This document shows positions 26,343-41,000 of a DNA stretch of 64,000 nucleotides, piece after piece. Each line of letters starts with the position of its first letter. The stretch's first letter is position 1. The translations under genes and the position numbers were made by a program. A model generated the notes under the pieces. The model was not told the origin of the DNA and did not search any database. It worked only from the letters and a program-made list of their open reading frames with translations. The DNA comes from Numida meleagris (Eukaryota > Chordata > Aves > Galliformes > Numididae): contig NC_034414.1 in assembly GCF_002078875.1 (NCBI RefSeq), positions 26,756,637 through 26,820,636 on the forward strand, in the 5' to 3' direction.

Positions 26343-29300
26343 GTAAGAATTTCTGCCTTTCTTTTGAGTATCCATGAGGTACTTTTGCCATGAATTATTT
26401 GGGTTTTTTTTGGCAAGCAAGAGCCAGAAGTATGCTTCATTGCACATTGACCTATTTTACAGTCAGCCTTCATTGCAGAGGATGTGGCTTTTTTAAAGCC
26501 AGATGAATCATCTTAACAAATGCTTTGGAAAGTCATTGTCTGATGTATCCTACATTATTATTTAGTTGAAATAAATCATGTAGCTAGGCAGAGGAGTAAT
26601 GTAATTTGTCTTCGTTTCTCTGGAAGAGCAGAAATGATACACCTCATGGATTGCGTGGAAAAAGTACTAGATTCTATCTGTTAAAGTTATGGTTACAGTT
26701 TTGCTTGTAAGGTAAGTGGTGGCTTATACTTGAAAAGTATAACCCCTCCCTTTTGATAATTGAAAATATTGCAAAGAAGCGCCCCATTTTCCTTCCAGTG
26801 CTTGAGGTATAAGCACTTACTAATTTTGAATGTCTTCTGCTATTTTTTGGTGTATGCTACAGACTATTCATGTGTGTGAAGCTGATTGATTCCTTGAACT
26901 CACTCTAAATTCTCAGTACTATAAGTAGGTTTTTTCATTTATTCTTCCACCTTTTCCAAGAAACAACACAATTTTAATGTTTATTTTATAATATTTAATG
27001 TTACTAAGAAGAAATAAGGAAGGAATTTAAGGTGTCTTGCTGCATATGCTCAGCTCGTGTTCAAAAGCTTCCTCCTGAAGGCATACTAATACTATTTCTA
27101 TAGTAGATTGTAAACAGATAATATTTATTTAGAAGTAACAGCTTAAATATCTATGCATGAGGAAAATGCTGTCTGTGGTACTGACACTTGAGAATCTTTT
27201 ATTACCTGTGTAATAATTATGTACAGTTATTAAACAGGTTTTGTTGCTAGATGGAACTCTTGAAGTTGGCTGTTGCATGTTTTTGTAAAGCTGTGGGTAT
27301 GTACAGGTGCTCCACAAATATGGAATAATTTCCATACTACGTTCATGTCCTATTTTATCTTGTTATAGTTGCTTGTGTGTGCTTTCAATGCATTCTCTAG
27401 GATAGATAATGTGCAAGCTAACTTTCTAGTTTGTTATGGTTGCCTGCCTGCTCATTTATCTCTGTCTTATGTTAGTTTTCTGCTAGAATGAAGGAATTGT
27501 AATCTAATACTAAAGAGAGATGGTGTTTTGCCAGAGCTTTGGAACCGAGTAACTGCTTTGTGGAAGCTTGAACTTAGACTAAGCTTTTCAAAATGTTAAT
27601 GCTGTCTAGGAGGGAAAAGAATTGTGAGCTTGAGGATCGTCATTTTAAAGTCTAGCAATAAACTATAGTCTTACAAACATGCTAAAGCTAAAATATTAAA
27701 TTCTTAATATTTAAGCATTTAGTTTAACTGAAAGTATTTTCAGTTGTTGACTGAACATAAAGGAACTTTAAAGAAAAAAAAAAACAACAACACAAGTCAG
27801 TCTTTAAAGTCCTGGTCAAGACTTGCACTTACAATGACAAATGCTTCCTGTATTTAAATGAAGCATTCATCTATTCTGGGCACATGCATCCAAAGCTGAA
27901 AAAGGTTTTGGACCATTCAGTGGTGAAAAGGCATAGAGATGGATGAGCCGTTGCATCCTGTCCTGGTACTGGAACTTGTTTAGCCCTATTTGCCTGCTTT
28001 GTATTAGAATTCACTGAGTTAATTAGGTCGCTGGAAAAATAACTCTGGAGTAAATACGACTTTACTTGTGTTTCTTGATTCCGTCAGAATGCTTGACGCT
28101 TATATCTGACGATCTTGTAGTTAGATGAAAGCTTAGAACCATTGGACACTGAGATGTTTTTGTTTTTTCGATGTGAACGTACCATTGAAAGTTCTGAGAC
28201 CTGAGATGGGCAGTCATGGAAAGTGCTAGGAGGGTTGAGATGCAAAGTGGGTGTTAGCTGGTGTTTTGTAGATACAGGCAGGAAGTATAGCATTGTGAGT
28301 GAACAAGATAAACCAGATGTAGAGTCAGAGGTTTAGTGGGTGGTACTGCGTTTTGCTCACAAAAAGAATAGAACTTTGTGCTATTGAAGGAGAGTATCCT
28401 GTTACATAGTTCTTGGGTATTATTCAGAAGTGTATGTATTCCTGGAAAAGTGGGCTGTTGCCTGCGTCTTTAAATATCTGATGGAGTGTCTTTTCTTCCT
28501 GATGTTCCCCAATGGAGCAGAGTAAAATGAGATATCTTGCTAAGAATAGTTAACTAATAGGAATGCATTCAAATCTGAAATACAGGGAAAAATACCTTTT
28601 TTGTGAATCCCTGTTTAGCATTCTAGCATGGTGCTGTAGTCGCCTGTAGCTTCTCAACCACTGTTCAGCGTGTGTCTGTGGGGATTAATCCGTCCTTACT
28701 CTTTATGTTCTGCCTTGCCTGCGCTCTCTGAAAATCATCTGCCCTAATTCTTAAAAGCTGAGAACATAGCTGATAGCAAGATCAAAGTCTGACTTCTGAA
28801 GCGATGTCTAAGATTTTAGCTGGTGAAGACCCAAGAAGTGTTAACAAATATTCTATAGCTGTCTTCTAGGTTTTTTTGTATGAAAGGAAAATACAGAGAA
28901 GTAACGGAATAGAAGCCATGGTCAGGGCTTTGTTTCTTCTGATGCTTGCTAACTTGTTTACGTAGGAATTTTTTTTTGAGAGAGAAGATTAGTGCAAGCA
29001 AACTGGGGAATGTTTGCTCTTAGTTTCTCTTGTAAAAGAGATCTTGAAAGTTTGATGTGAGAAAGATATATCACTCTCTTAAAATAGCGTTAAGTTGGTG
29101 TATTTAACTTCTTGCCTTCAGGCATTTTTTTGGCCCAGAGTTGGGGTGTTTGTAGAGTGCTAGCACAGATTTATCCTTTTTTAGATTTTAGAGAGCATGT
29201 GGAACCGCTCTGAAAGTCATGTTGCAAATAGGATTTCTTCTTGCCTCCGGGCTCTGTTCTGTTAGTGTTGGACAGGACTCCACTGGCTGTTCATTCATTG

Positions 29301-32300
29301 TGCTTTGAGGATGCTGTATTGCAAACAAGTTTAATGTTGTTTTACATCAGTACTGCTATTGGAGTTCTTCCTGTGCTGTATCCACAGCTGATCCTGACTG
29401 TTAATTACAGACTGCAAGCGTGATAGTAGATTTTGAGCAACTCTGATGCATCTCTTGTACATCTGCATTTTGGTAGTGAAGGTGCTCCATGGAAAGTATT
29501 GGTAAAATTCCTGTGACGTTGTTGCCTTAAAATTCAGGGAGGTAGATTTGATGCATAGTTTGTTCAGTGCTGTGCTCATAAATTTGGAGCTTCTGATAAT
29601 CCTGGGATCATACTGTTACTTTTAGGTAATAACACCTTGTTTTTACAATCTGTGTTTATCCACAGTTTTCAGCATATCTGTGTTGCATGCAACAAGCTGC
29701 TGATCATGTTTTTTCAAACGTCCAAGCGTGTGAAGGATCTTACAGCTAGCCTTTGGCTGTATTTTGAACCTAACCATGTCCGAGGAGGTAATCTGACACA
29801 TTCAAAACAGGGTCTTGGAACAGTTAGCGACCTGCCTGCTCTGCTCTTTCATCTGTCCTCCTTTGAATTGGCTGCAGTTGCACTGAAAAAAAGAGCCTTT
29901 GTACTAGAAGGTATAACTGAATGGCTTTCTGCACTCCACTGCATCAGCAGGGAGACAGGTGCCTCTCTATCAGCAAAGGTACAGAAGGGTATTAGAGTTA
30001 TGTTTAGACAAGGGTAGCTTGCAGACTTCTACTACCCCGTTAGGTAATAATTTTAAGGCTCTCCTGACTCTTGTGGTGTGGAGACATGATGCATTGCATC
30101 TTTTATAGGTGTACTCAGACCCATCTCTTTAAGTGTGGAACTGTTAAAACTGCTGAGACATCTGTACAGAAATGTATTTTCAGAGATGACAATCATCTTC
30201 CATAGTCCTAGCAATTGAAAAAGTAACTGTTTCAGTAGGGAAACCTCTGGGGGGGGAGAAAACTGTGCCAGATAGATGTAATGTATAAGGGATTTAGGTA
30301 TTTACAACTATTCAGAAGAAGATTATTCTAACAGATGTTAATGCCGCTCTTATTGGTACTGTGATTTATCTTTATACAGTCTTTATAAATCATAATTGTC
30401 AAAAATGAAGTGCACTGACATACCCATTCTCAAACTTGGGTTCTTGCTTCAGACACTACCTCACTGAGAACATGCAGCTGTTCTATGTTTTAATGACTAA
30501 AATATTTGACACTGGGGCTTCTTTTGTCTGAAATGCCTTTTCAAATGTCGCTCTGGGTAAGTAGTTTTTGTCCGTACAGATAATCTGTAGAGTAACTGGC
30601 CTGTTAAATTTGTATCAGATAAAATAGGTCACTTCGGTCTACTTAACAGAATAAAAAAAAAAGCACTTCCAAGTTCTTGGTTCTTCTAACCAGCCAGACA
30701 TGTTAGAACGTTTACAGCTGATTCCTACCTGTGCTTCTGAAGGATGCAACAACTAGCCGTGGTTGTGAGTGATTTAATTAGTTTTATTGTCACTTTAAAG
30801 TTTTTGGGGGTCTGTCTCTGTTGTCTTTAATGTTGCCTGTCACCTGCAAGTTTACTTGTGTATGTATTTCAGTCCATTTATTCCAAATGGAAGACTAAAG
30901 TTATCAATGAAATAAGTCCATGGGGGGGGGGTAACGTACACATCTGTGGTTCTGAATCTCAAGTCTAGGGTTTGCTGCTGGATGTATGATATCATGTGAA
31001 TTAGCCTCTCCACTGAATCTTGATTTTTCTCTGTTAGTATTGACAAATAAAAGCTGTATGGATAGAGTTGTACAGTCACGTGTGCAAGAACTAACATTTC
31101 AGATCAACACTCTTCAACTGTTTTGTTTCTCTTTCTTGCTTTGGGAAATGTTTGGAAGGCTGTGTATTACTTTATATGAATTAATAAGCTCCTGTCTCTG
31201 GGATTCCTGTGACTGAGAAGTGGCTTGTATAATTAGCATGTACGTGGCCCACCAGAACCACTAGCAGCAGAGAATAGGCCGCTGCCTGCCCCTTTGCTGC
31301 CTGCTCTCACACCACTTGTAGTTGCCCCCTTCTCCTCTTTAGTTCTGGAATTTACATATTGCACCTCATTGCATAATGTCTAATATATAAATCTCTTTTT
31401 CTGGTAGTTGTTTTTAATTAGTTTATAAACACAGTTTGTGTACCATTCTGTTCTTCCAGATCAGAAAGACTAGTAGTCAGCATAGGTGACTGTTGCGTGT
31501 TACTAAATGTGCTTCCAGTTGTTTGAAATCATAATAGCTGTGAAGAATTTAAGCAGCATGTAATGCTGAAGTGCCCTTAAGTTAGGCATGTGATATTTTT
31601 GACTGTGAAATCTTGAGGTGCTTGAACAGTCCTTGGGAACTATGTTAAGCATTTTTAAGACATTAAAGTGGCAAATTTGCTGCTTTCTGAAATGTTGCAG
31701 AGCCTTACATGTGAAACACTCCAAATCCCTACCTCTTATGGAATGAACTGATGTTAGCAATGAACACTGACCATTCCTACGGAATGCTAACCCAGCAGCA
31801 AGCAAATGTAAATTTTTAAACTCCTGCAGCATTTGAGATCGCAGGAAGAAGACAACTAATTATGACAGAAGGTGATTATAACTGCAGGTGTGTGTATAAC
31901 AGAAGGTTACTTTATTTAAAGTCCTATGTATTTTTGTCATGATTAAAGGAGAGTAATTCAATCCCTAATATTTAGACTTTTTACATTTTAAAAGACCTCT
32001 TAGTTTTGTCTGAATAGCTTGCAAACAAGAAGTTTTAAATGAAGCTTCTTAATTTAAAAACCCTCTTGTCTTTGACGAAGGTCAAATTGTTAAATTGTTT
32101 AATAAACTTCAACTAGTTTCAAAGATATGAGTATTCATGTCTAGAGCCATAAAAACGATTTAGATGCCCTTGTAGAAATTTCTTTTAAATGTAATTTAGG
32201 TGTTGGAAGTAAAAAAAAAAAATATATATATATATAAAAAAAAAAATTGGTGTTACATTCTTTACAATTTTCCTAAACCAGAAGGTTTCCAGGGTCATAA

Positions 32301-35300
32301 ATGGAAACTCCTTTTTTGTAGAACTTGAATGAAAGTTGCAATGTGCACCTGTGCATTGTGTTTATAAAACTGTTATCGACACTTTTCTTTTTTTCCTTCT
32401 TTTTCCACATACACAAAGGAACTGCACACCAGAGTGAGCAGCTGAAAACCTAAGTCTGACAGAACATGTGTGAAGGTGTAAGTGGGCTGGGTGGAGTGGT
32501 CAGTGTAAGGTCACCAAGAGAAAGTTAGGACGGACATTCACAGTAACTCAGGAAAACAACCCCCCCCCTTTTTTCTAACTGTATGGCAGTTAGAAGCTAT
32601 AGGATAGGTGGTGTACCCTATTGATCTCCAGTTACAGAATTGTTGTAATAGTACCAGGCTGTCTTCTCTGGTGTAGACGTGGAAGAAGATCCTGCCTTGA
32701 GGCAGGTGGTCTCCTACATAACCTCCGAGTTTCTTCTCAGCCACGTTTTAGGGATTGGTGAGACTACAAAGAGTAGAGCATTCATATATCCAAACTGAAC
32801 TTTATTACTTCATCTTCAGTAGTCGGAAGTGTTTTTTTTATTCTGTGTTGTTTCTCTTCACGCCAGTAATTACAGTGTGAGAATCGGTAAGTGAAATGCA
32901 GAGTGTGACTCACAGATGGGTGTGATGTGTGGTCACACCGAGATGCTGTAACAGCAGAGGGGGGTAACAAATCAACGAGACATCTTTCTATTCTGGTGAT
33001 TTAGGGCAGTGGAAGAAGTTGGACCCTGAGGAAATGTATAGCATCGTAATTAACCTGTAGTTTTGATTAAGGAGAATTTACTAAGTTTGTCTAGTGATGA
33101 TTAATTATGGAGCTTTTGTCATTGTACTTCTACAGCTGTAAGAAAACATGTTTCAAATTAATAAATTAAAGAGTAGCAGCATGAATTTGAATATGTAAAT
33201 CTCAGGTCAGTGGAAATGTAGCTCAGCTTCTAGACACGTCAGGCTTCTTGGATTTAAGCTTGTGTCTAGTTACAAGACAGTGTTTCACCATGACACTATG
33301 GAGTTAAGGCTTTAATTCTTGAGCGACACCTTTTCTAGAAGCATATCTACCCATGCAGATTCCAAGTATTCAGTCTTACAATTGGGATATTATTTTTAAC
33401 ATTTACATCTAGACATAGGGACATTCCTATTTTTCTAGGAAAAGTATTAAGGGAATGGTGGGTTGCTGCTCTCTGGCAGTTAGCTCACTAACATGGGACA
33501 CCTTGGCCAAGACTTCTGGTAAGCTCTTTTCTTGTGTCTGTCTAGTTTAAAATGTAATCTGAAAAGCCTAATCTGTTACTGCAAATAGAACAGTCCAAGT
33601 GAACATCTGCTGATACAGAGAAAATTTCAGTAATTTGTTTATCTGCCTCTGTTTGGAAGAGAGACTGTAACAGCGTATTCCTGTGTTCCAGTAACTGCAA
33701 ATGGTGGAAGGAGTTCTGGTGAAGGTCCTTCCTTTTGGCCAGCAGCTGCTGAATCAATGCTGTTGAACTTTGCTTTTTTGAAAAACTAAGATAGCCGAGT
33801 ATTTATGAAAGAAAACAAAGATGATCAAGGTGGTATTTCTTGTACTAGGACACAAGTGGTAGAGTGGTTTCACTGCTGCCCGGCTATATTACTGCCATAA
33901 AACATCAGCCTGTGATGTTTTTTTTAGGAACACTTTCATAAGTGTATGTTTGGGGAAGGCACTGGGACAGCTTCACCAAAAATACTGGCTGTGATCAATT
34001 GCATGCTTTTAGATGAAATCGGAAAAGGGTTAAAATATTGAAAAAGAATGAAGTTGTTCAAGTTCCAAGGACATTTTGCTGTGTGCCAGTTTGACTTGTT
34101 CCTGTGTCGATTGCTTTGTAGTGTGTGGCTGAAGAGTGACAGCCAGCACCTCAGGAGGAGGTGGTTCATCTGTGAAAACAAAGTTTGTTGCCTTGAGGTG
34201 AAGAGGGAAGATTTTTTATGACCTGCTGTACCATCGTATAATCTTTTCTGAAAACGCTAAAATAAGCAATGCCTTTCTTTAAAAACGTTTGTTAAGGGGC
34301 TCCCCCGACAACTCTTGAAGGTATTTTATTCTATTCAGAACTTGTATTTTGTGATAGTCTTTATGTGGACTCTGCCCTAAAGGATTTTTCACTTTCTGTA
34401 GAAGCAGCGTTAGCTGGCTTCTGGTGTAGTGATTAAATCTTCCACAGAACATCTTATGGCTGAGAATTGCTGATGTCGTGGCTATCACTAAGTGGTTGCT
34501 ATGGAAATTAAGTAGGAATGCATTCAATATTAATACTGCATTCCCATTATTTGCACTTCCATGATGGAAATGTGCTTGCTTTCTCCAGGCATGTTAGATT
34601 GCGTGATGCTTGTGATGAAGATATCTCTCTGCAAATAGTCTTACTGTTCTGTGAAGTCTCCGGCCACCACAGTATGCCTTGTGTAGCTTTGTGCCACTGT
34701 TATCCTATGTCCCAGTCACTGCATTTCTTCGTGGTGGCATGCCTTGATGGATTTGTAAGAGCTTTTACGTTATGTATGGCCTATCTCTGCCCAGGCACTT
34801 TGCATTATGTTTCTTATCCTTTAGTTTGAATGGGAAATTTCTTTTGAGATGTTGAAAAATTGTCTAGAAGCATGGGTTGTATGTATCTGCTTTTTAGAGT
34901 GGCTTCCGTGCCTCTCTTTGACATGGCAGAATATCAGAATTTGGTTTGTTTTTTTTGCTGAATGGAAGCTAAACACCGGAGTTCATAATCTAACTAGCAG
35001 CCATATTTTTCTTATTCTATTAAATGTTGAAATGCCATTCATAATGTGCTGTGATAATAGCAAGTTGAGCTGATGCTTCAAATTTAAGGTTAGGAAGTGA
35101 TATAACTACAATGTTATGCTTCTCATTAAAAATGTAAGGCAGCTGGAAAGGCTTCAGTCTATAGCAGAGCCAGCTGCCAAGTATCTTGAAGAAATACTTG
35201 GGCCTTTGTTTCCTACCGGCTAAAAGTTGGATAAGTACAAGTTGTGTAGCACTGCTTCAATACAGGAGGCCGGTATATCTACGGTAGCCTGATGGGGGAG

Positions 35301-37615
35301 AAAGCATTTTGGAAATAAACCTGAAGACATGGAAAAGGACTTGCTGCTTAAGGAAGGCTTAAATTGATGTAGCAAAAAGAGAGGACAGTAGCGTTCTCAT
35401 TGTGCAGTTGACAGTTATTTGTAGGAGAAAGAAACTTAAATATGTTTGGACGTAGTGAGAACTCAAACCTGGAAAAAAAAGTCAAAGAACCATCCAAACA
35501 GTGTTCAGGAAGACTTTGGAAACTGCCCATATAATGTACAAGGCCACAGTTCTTGATGGCTGTGGCAGCTAGCTTCTGCAGTAGTGGTGCATTGGGAAGA
35601 ATAAGTTTTTTTGATGAAGGGCTTTAAGTGTAAAGTGTAAGTGCAAACAAAGCACCTTTTGTACTCATCATAAAGAAGTATTGTGTGGCAGCATAATTTC
35701 TTTTATAATTCAGAATTGATTGATGCTCAGTGAGGTCTGGGGATTGTACCCTTTTGCTGTGGATAGATGCACTTGATATGTGCAATAATGTCCCCATTCA
35801 TTGGAGTGGAAGCAGTATTGAAAACTGCAGCTAAACTTGCTGTCTCTAGCAGCAGTGCCATGAGTGATTGCTGAAGGTTGGAGCATGTGACTTGAATAGA
35901 GGTTTGGCAACACACGGGGAAGCGGTTGTCTGGTTTGGAGTGTGACAAGAGGCAATATTTACCCTGCTCTGTTTCTCCCTTTTCCAAGCAAAAGGCAGGT
36001 TGCCAAGTACAGGGACTGAATGGTTTGGATCTTCAGTTGGAAACATTTTGCCTACACTTGGGTAAAAGAGATGTGCTGTTAGCTCTGGAAATCCAAAAGT
36101 TGTACCTAATTGTAATGCAAACTAGATGGCTCGTTCCATGCGTATATCTTTGTTTTACTCATCTTCTCTAGACCTCAGCCTTATTCCTGTTTATGTTATC
36201 CTTTTTTTTTTTTTCAGTTGACAAACTTTCTTGGGCTCCTAAAACCAAGATTTTCTCATGATAGATTCACAATATTTCTGTGTCTCTGGAACTTCCAGCG
36301 TAGACGTGGCAGAACTGCAGATGCACCCGTCATAGGTGTGGATACAAATGTGTGCTTCTGGACACATAGTAAATGCATCTTCAATGATTGCTGTTTGTGT
36401 AGTTTTAGGATTAAAATTGTTCCCTTAGTGTTATGGAGAAATGAACATCTTGTGCAAGTGTGCAGAAAGTTCAGCTAATGGAATACAGTCATTGTTTTGG
36501 CAGCTCTGGTGTTCAATTTTAGGGCTTCAGGCTCGCAGAGCTCACTTTGGAAAAGCTGTAAGGTGTTAGATCTTTATTTACCATGTAGCTTCTGTGCAGC
36601 GTATTTTTCAAACTGTTCTGTGGCTGTATGGGGTGGTTTAAGTGAAGTTCTTTCAGAATTGTTCCATCCAGAGTTATTCTATTTTAAAAATGCCAGATAG
36701 TGAGACTTAACGTTAAACCCTCTAGCATTTAAGGTCTTTTAACTCTCAGCTGTTTAATGATAAGGGTGTTGATATGCTGACAGCCTTCTTCAAGTATCAT
36801 GCCTCGCGCTTAAAACTGTCACCTTAAACCAAAATAACAGCACGCCTTTCCATTTGCTATTAAATCCTTAAACGATCTTTCTGAGTTCGTCCATCAAGCC
36901 GAATCTCATATGTTGTTATTATGGCAGAGCACTTCAATTTGGAACAAAATCTTTCTTTGTTGAGCTAATTAAGCTTGATATCGTAATTACTGGAACAAAT
37001 ACTGGGAGAATGTTCTGTGGTGGTATGGAACATCTCCATAGATGATTAAACCTTGGTTTACTGCTTCATCGTGCCACAAATATCGATTCTGAAGTTTTAA
37101 GACCCTTTCTTCCCTCTCTGCCTGCTCCAATATAAATACTGACTTGCATACAGTTCTTACAATGTCACGTAAATCAGGATAAACTTCTTTGAAGTTTTAT
37201 AATAAAAGCTCTCTGACTTCTACTTTTTGTCTAATAGTTTCCATGGTTTTCCTCAAGAGTCAAGTACTTTGAGTAAGGATGTGAATGTTTCCGAGAGAAT
37301 GTTTCCTTCCCCTATCAAAAAGAGCTGTGATTAGGAAAGGTAGAGGGGAAAATGGAAAACAAGAGGAACTTTTATTTTTCCAGAGTATAATATGCAAGTA
37401 TGCGGTTTCCTGAGACACTACGCTCCAGTGTATTTTTTTGAAATTTCTTCCTCTGTAGCCCAATGTTATGCTTGGTCATGTTGTTAATTAAAAAACTTTG
37501 CAACTTGCAATTTCTGTTTAGTATGGTTTTAAGTAGTCCGTGACAATAAATATGCAGAAAATGCGTAGTTTTTAAAGCTGTTACGCTTCTTACCTTCCTA
37601 TTCTTGTTCCCACAG
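26343..37615 (+). other. NUMB: NUMB intron after coding exon 1
   Basis: An 11.3-kb phase-0 intron with donor gtaag and acceptor cccacag. No other gene is seen. It contains an A/TA/A low-complexity tract at 32211-32246, a short hairpin at 32573-32595, and an AT-rich stretch with several TAATTA-like sites at about 36.9-37.1 kb. The open frame of 126 codons at 29637-30017 has no recognisable domain. Confidence 0.85.
32211..32246. repeat. A-tract / TA-repeat / A-tract
   Basis: Simple sequence: about twelve A, then a TA repeat, then about eleven A. It sits inside an intron and is likely length-polymorphic. Confidence 0.85.
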
Positions 37616-37690
37616 TACTTGGGACATGTCGAAGTGGATGAATCCAGAGGAATGCATATCTGTGAAGATGCTGTGAAGAGACTGAAATCT
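37616..37690 (+). CDS. NUMB: NUMB coding exon 2 (PTB domain, residues 43-67)
   Basis: The exon is 75 nt (25 codons), phase 0 at both ends, with acceptor cccacag and donor gtatgt. It encodes YLGHVEVDESRGMHICEDAV and five further residues, the first beta strand and first helix of the PTB/PID fold. The PTB domain binds NPxY-type and other peptides in partners such as LNX, AAK1-type kinases and Notch-pathway proteins. The 33-nt optional exon follows immediately in the transcript, so the end of this exon is joined either to residue 68 or, when the cassette is skipped, to residue 79. Frame is kept both ways. Confidence 0.96.
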
Positions 37691-37757
37691 GTATGTAACC
37701 TGTTTCACGAAAAAGCTGGCTTTGGGGTTGTGAGCGTTACTCTAAAAGGTCCGTTCG

Positions 37758-37838
37758 GCAGCAGTGCTCCAGCTAAAGCCTGAACTTTTGACCCATTTTA
37801 GGGGAGCAGTGTGAGAGCTGGTGTGAGAGCACTGCTGC
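37758..37838. repeat. Inverted repeat, 12-bp arms, close to a splice donor
   Basis: GCAGCAGTGCTC at 37758-37769 is matched by its reverse complement at 37827-37838. The first arm begins 67 nt after the donor of coding exon 2. A tandem GTGTGAGAGC pair lies just before the second arm. The function is unknown. Confidence 0.65.
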
Positions 37839-38000
37839 GGTTAGGGGGACGTGCTAATCTGATGATGAGAGGGAGAGAGTTACAACTGTTCTTTCTACTG
37901 GCAGAAACTATTTGCAAAACAAATGCGTAAAAATCCTCTGTGACCTTTCAGACTAAGTTGGTACCCATATGGGCTTCAACCATTGTTTTTTAACAGGTCT

Positions 38001-38060
38001 TTTTCCCTCTCTTCTCCTTTCTCTTTCTCTCTCTCTCTCTCTCCCTCTCCCTCTCCCTCT
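38001..38060 (+). repeat. CT-rich microsatellite / polypyrimidine tract
   Basis: About 60 nt of almost pure C and T, with a (CT)n core and CCCTCT repeats, on the transcribed strand. It has the composition of a PTBP-binding tract, but the nearest known exon end is about 300 nt upstream. Confidence 0.85.
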
Positions 38061-41000
38061 GTTGCCTGCCACTTCAATAGTGACTTAATTCACCTTTATT
38101 ATACAAAATATTATTTGATTTAGGCTGCTTTTTTTTCTAATGCACTGCAACATTGTAGTCATGCATGAAATAATCTGGCTTGCATCCGCTGGAAGTGGCC
38201 TGCCTGAAGGCTGCCTAATTCTGGTATGTCGTGAAGTGGGCTGCTCTTAGTTTGGCTTCTGTGAACGTTTGCTCCTGTAAATGGCACTCGTTCAAAGCTC
38301 TTGATATTCCTACGGCTCATTTCAAGGTCTTGTCATCTCTTCCCTGTAGAAAGTCGGTGATCAACATGTTAAGAATCTGAGGCTAAAACAGCACTGAGGA
38401 GGAGGAGAGATAATGTTAGAATGTAAAGTCTGGTTGAAGATGGAGAACTGCTGTCCTTTTCATTGCTTCTCTTGTGTCCTAGCTGTAGAACAGTCTTCAG
38501 TAATGCCTTTACCAGAAGAAATTCTCATATCCTTCTAGCTCAGCCAGAATTACTGGAAGTAAATCACACACTTCTACTGCATCTTTGCTACCTTAAGATA
38601 TCTTTGACTGGATATGATCTTTTTCTCCTCACCAAATGTGAGAACTCAAATGTCTTCCAAATAAACCTGTTCTTCCTAGCACACAACAGAAGATTATAGG
38701 TTATCTTCCTTCTGTTGTGCTGCAAAGTTTCTGAATTGCTTTACTGCTCTGATTAAAATAGAGTCTTTTCATTCTTTTCTCTCTCGGCCAGTGTCTAGCA
38801 ACCTGTTCAAGCCGCATCCCATCTGTTCCCATTCAGTCCAGCAGTGATTGGTGTCTTGATTTTTATTAAAAAGGACCACACAAAATGTAAATTAGTTTTT
38901 GTTCTGTGGATTTAGTTTATGCAGCTAAAAATGCACGTACTGACCACATAATGAGTTGCATCCATTTTTGTCCTGTTCCGGTTTTCATTGTATCAGGATA
39001 CTTTCTATTAGTACACCAAATAATGTTCCAGTATCTCCTTTTTGCAGCTTCTCTCATCATCTTCTCTGAGGAGCTGTGCTGTGAAGTATTTGCTCTCTAG
39101 GTTTTTTTTTATAAACTTTGAGTCCACGAGCCAATTAAGTGTAGTTAAGCTTATAAATAATGAGACACAGTAAAACCGTAGCACCCAGTTTCCTCAGGAG
39201 TCCAGATAATCCTAGGATTGTGATTCTTGATTATCTGAATTATTGATTCAAATGTAAGACATCTAACTTCTACAGTGCGTTCCCTAGAAGCAACTTCATT
39301 TCTCTGTTCTGTGCTTTATGATTATTCTAAATTCTGAACGGCATCAACATATTGCCCGTTCTCATAAATTCAATGTTTTTATTCAGATAAATTTTATTTC
39401 TTCTGCTGTTTGAAGCTTTTCATGTTTATGTTCAAATTGGACACAGGTGTGTGTCTTAGGATTTCTGCTTGCTTTATCTCATTTGTCAGTGCTGGAAATG
39501 GAGAAGCGGATGTGGAATTCTCATTGGGTCCCGAGAGGAATATTCAGATTACTGAAACTGCTTTGTGTACTTGAGTTGCTAGACTCCATCAGACCCAAGC
39601 TTCGTCTGAAGCTGCTCATTGCAATTCAAACCTTGCCCCTGTTCTCCGATCCCCACCCTGAGTGTGTGGGTTTTAAACCGGGAGCATTTCTTTAGGATTC
39701 TTCCATTGTTGAAAGCTCTTTTCTGTACAGTATATTCTCTTAACAAGGAAAAGCCATACCACTCAGTGTTGTTTCAGCATAAAAGGAATGCAGTAAGAAA
39801 GCAATTTGTTCCTTTGGTAGTCTCTTCCTTTTACAGTGCTTGGTTATTTTGATGGGCTTTCTCTTGGTCTCGAAAGAACTTCAAGTTTGAGCAATGCTCA
39901 AAGGGAAAGACCAGCTTTATGAAAATTGAGCTTTATTCTTCCTATAGTTAAACTACATACAAGTGTACGTGGCCTATTTTAATCTTTGTTTTCTTTGCAG
40001 CTATTGTATAGTGCTTATGAATCCAGTCTGAGTAATAGTTCAGTTCTCTTAGAGGCAGAATTGTTGAAATACTTGTAACTTCTAAAACTAAGTTCTGTCT
40101 GTCTTACTTATTTTAATAGATGTGTTTTCCTCTTAATTCTTATTCTCCAACAGTTGGCTGTTTATTTGGGGAATGGAAATATGTTCTTTTTTTAGGGTTG
40201 ACTATTGGACTTTAAAACCTTTTGAGATTTGTCAAGAAAAATACAAAAGTTGAATCTTCATTTTAGGAATTTCTTAATTCCTGCTTTTGAAAGAAAAGAT
40301 GCAAACAAATTCTTTTATCTCGTTATTGTGGGGAAATATCCTTCCAGGTCCTTTATCTGCTGGTTTAATACGCCATAATTATTTTAGAGCACATCTTGCA
40401 GAAATTAAAACCGAATGATGGTAAGCATTTTGTTCAGGAATTCTTTAATTGACAGCTGAGTAAAAGAAGCCATTTTTTAGCTAGAGAACAGTTTTCAAGC
40501 TCTGAAACTGCATACCAACCCAGACATCACTATAATGTGCAGGTTACAATTTTTCTTGCGATGAATGAAGAGAAACTAATGTCTCTGTTTTCTGGCTGAT
40601 GATATGGCACAGCAGTTTCACTGATAGATCAGAAACCTATGTGTTCACATATCGCTGTCCATTACTCAAGTGTTACCAAAGGAGCATACATTTTTCCCTT
40701 AGTAGGGATATATTACTAACTTTGGATCCTCAGACTTGGATACAAAGCATTGAGAGGTTTCTCCAAAACCATTTCCATGAGTTAACTTTTAGTGCAGACT
40801 GGAAAACGGCTTTCTGAGGACCCTGTAAGGTAGCTTTTATTTAATGCAGGTATGGGGAAATGGTATAAAGACAAAACTATGCTCTCGTATCGTGTTTTGA
40901 TTTTTAAATCAGCTTTAGTGTGTAGTATTGGTTTCTAACTTGCCACTTCTTGTTTTAAATGATGCATTTGTTTTAATATATGTTCTTGTTTTAGCAGGTA

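Noticed and set aside
29637..30017. 126-codon plus-strand open frame
   Set aside because: No family resemblance and no splice or promoter context; it lies inside a large intron.
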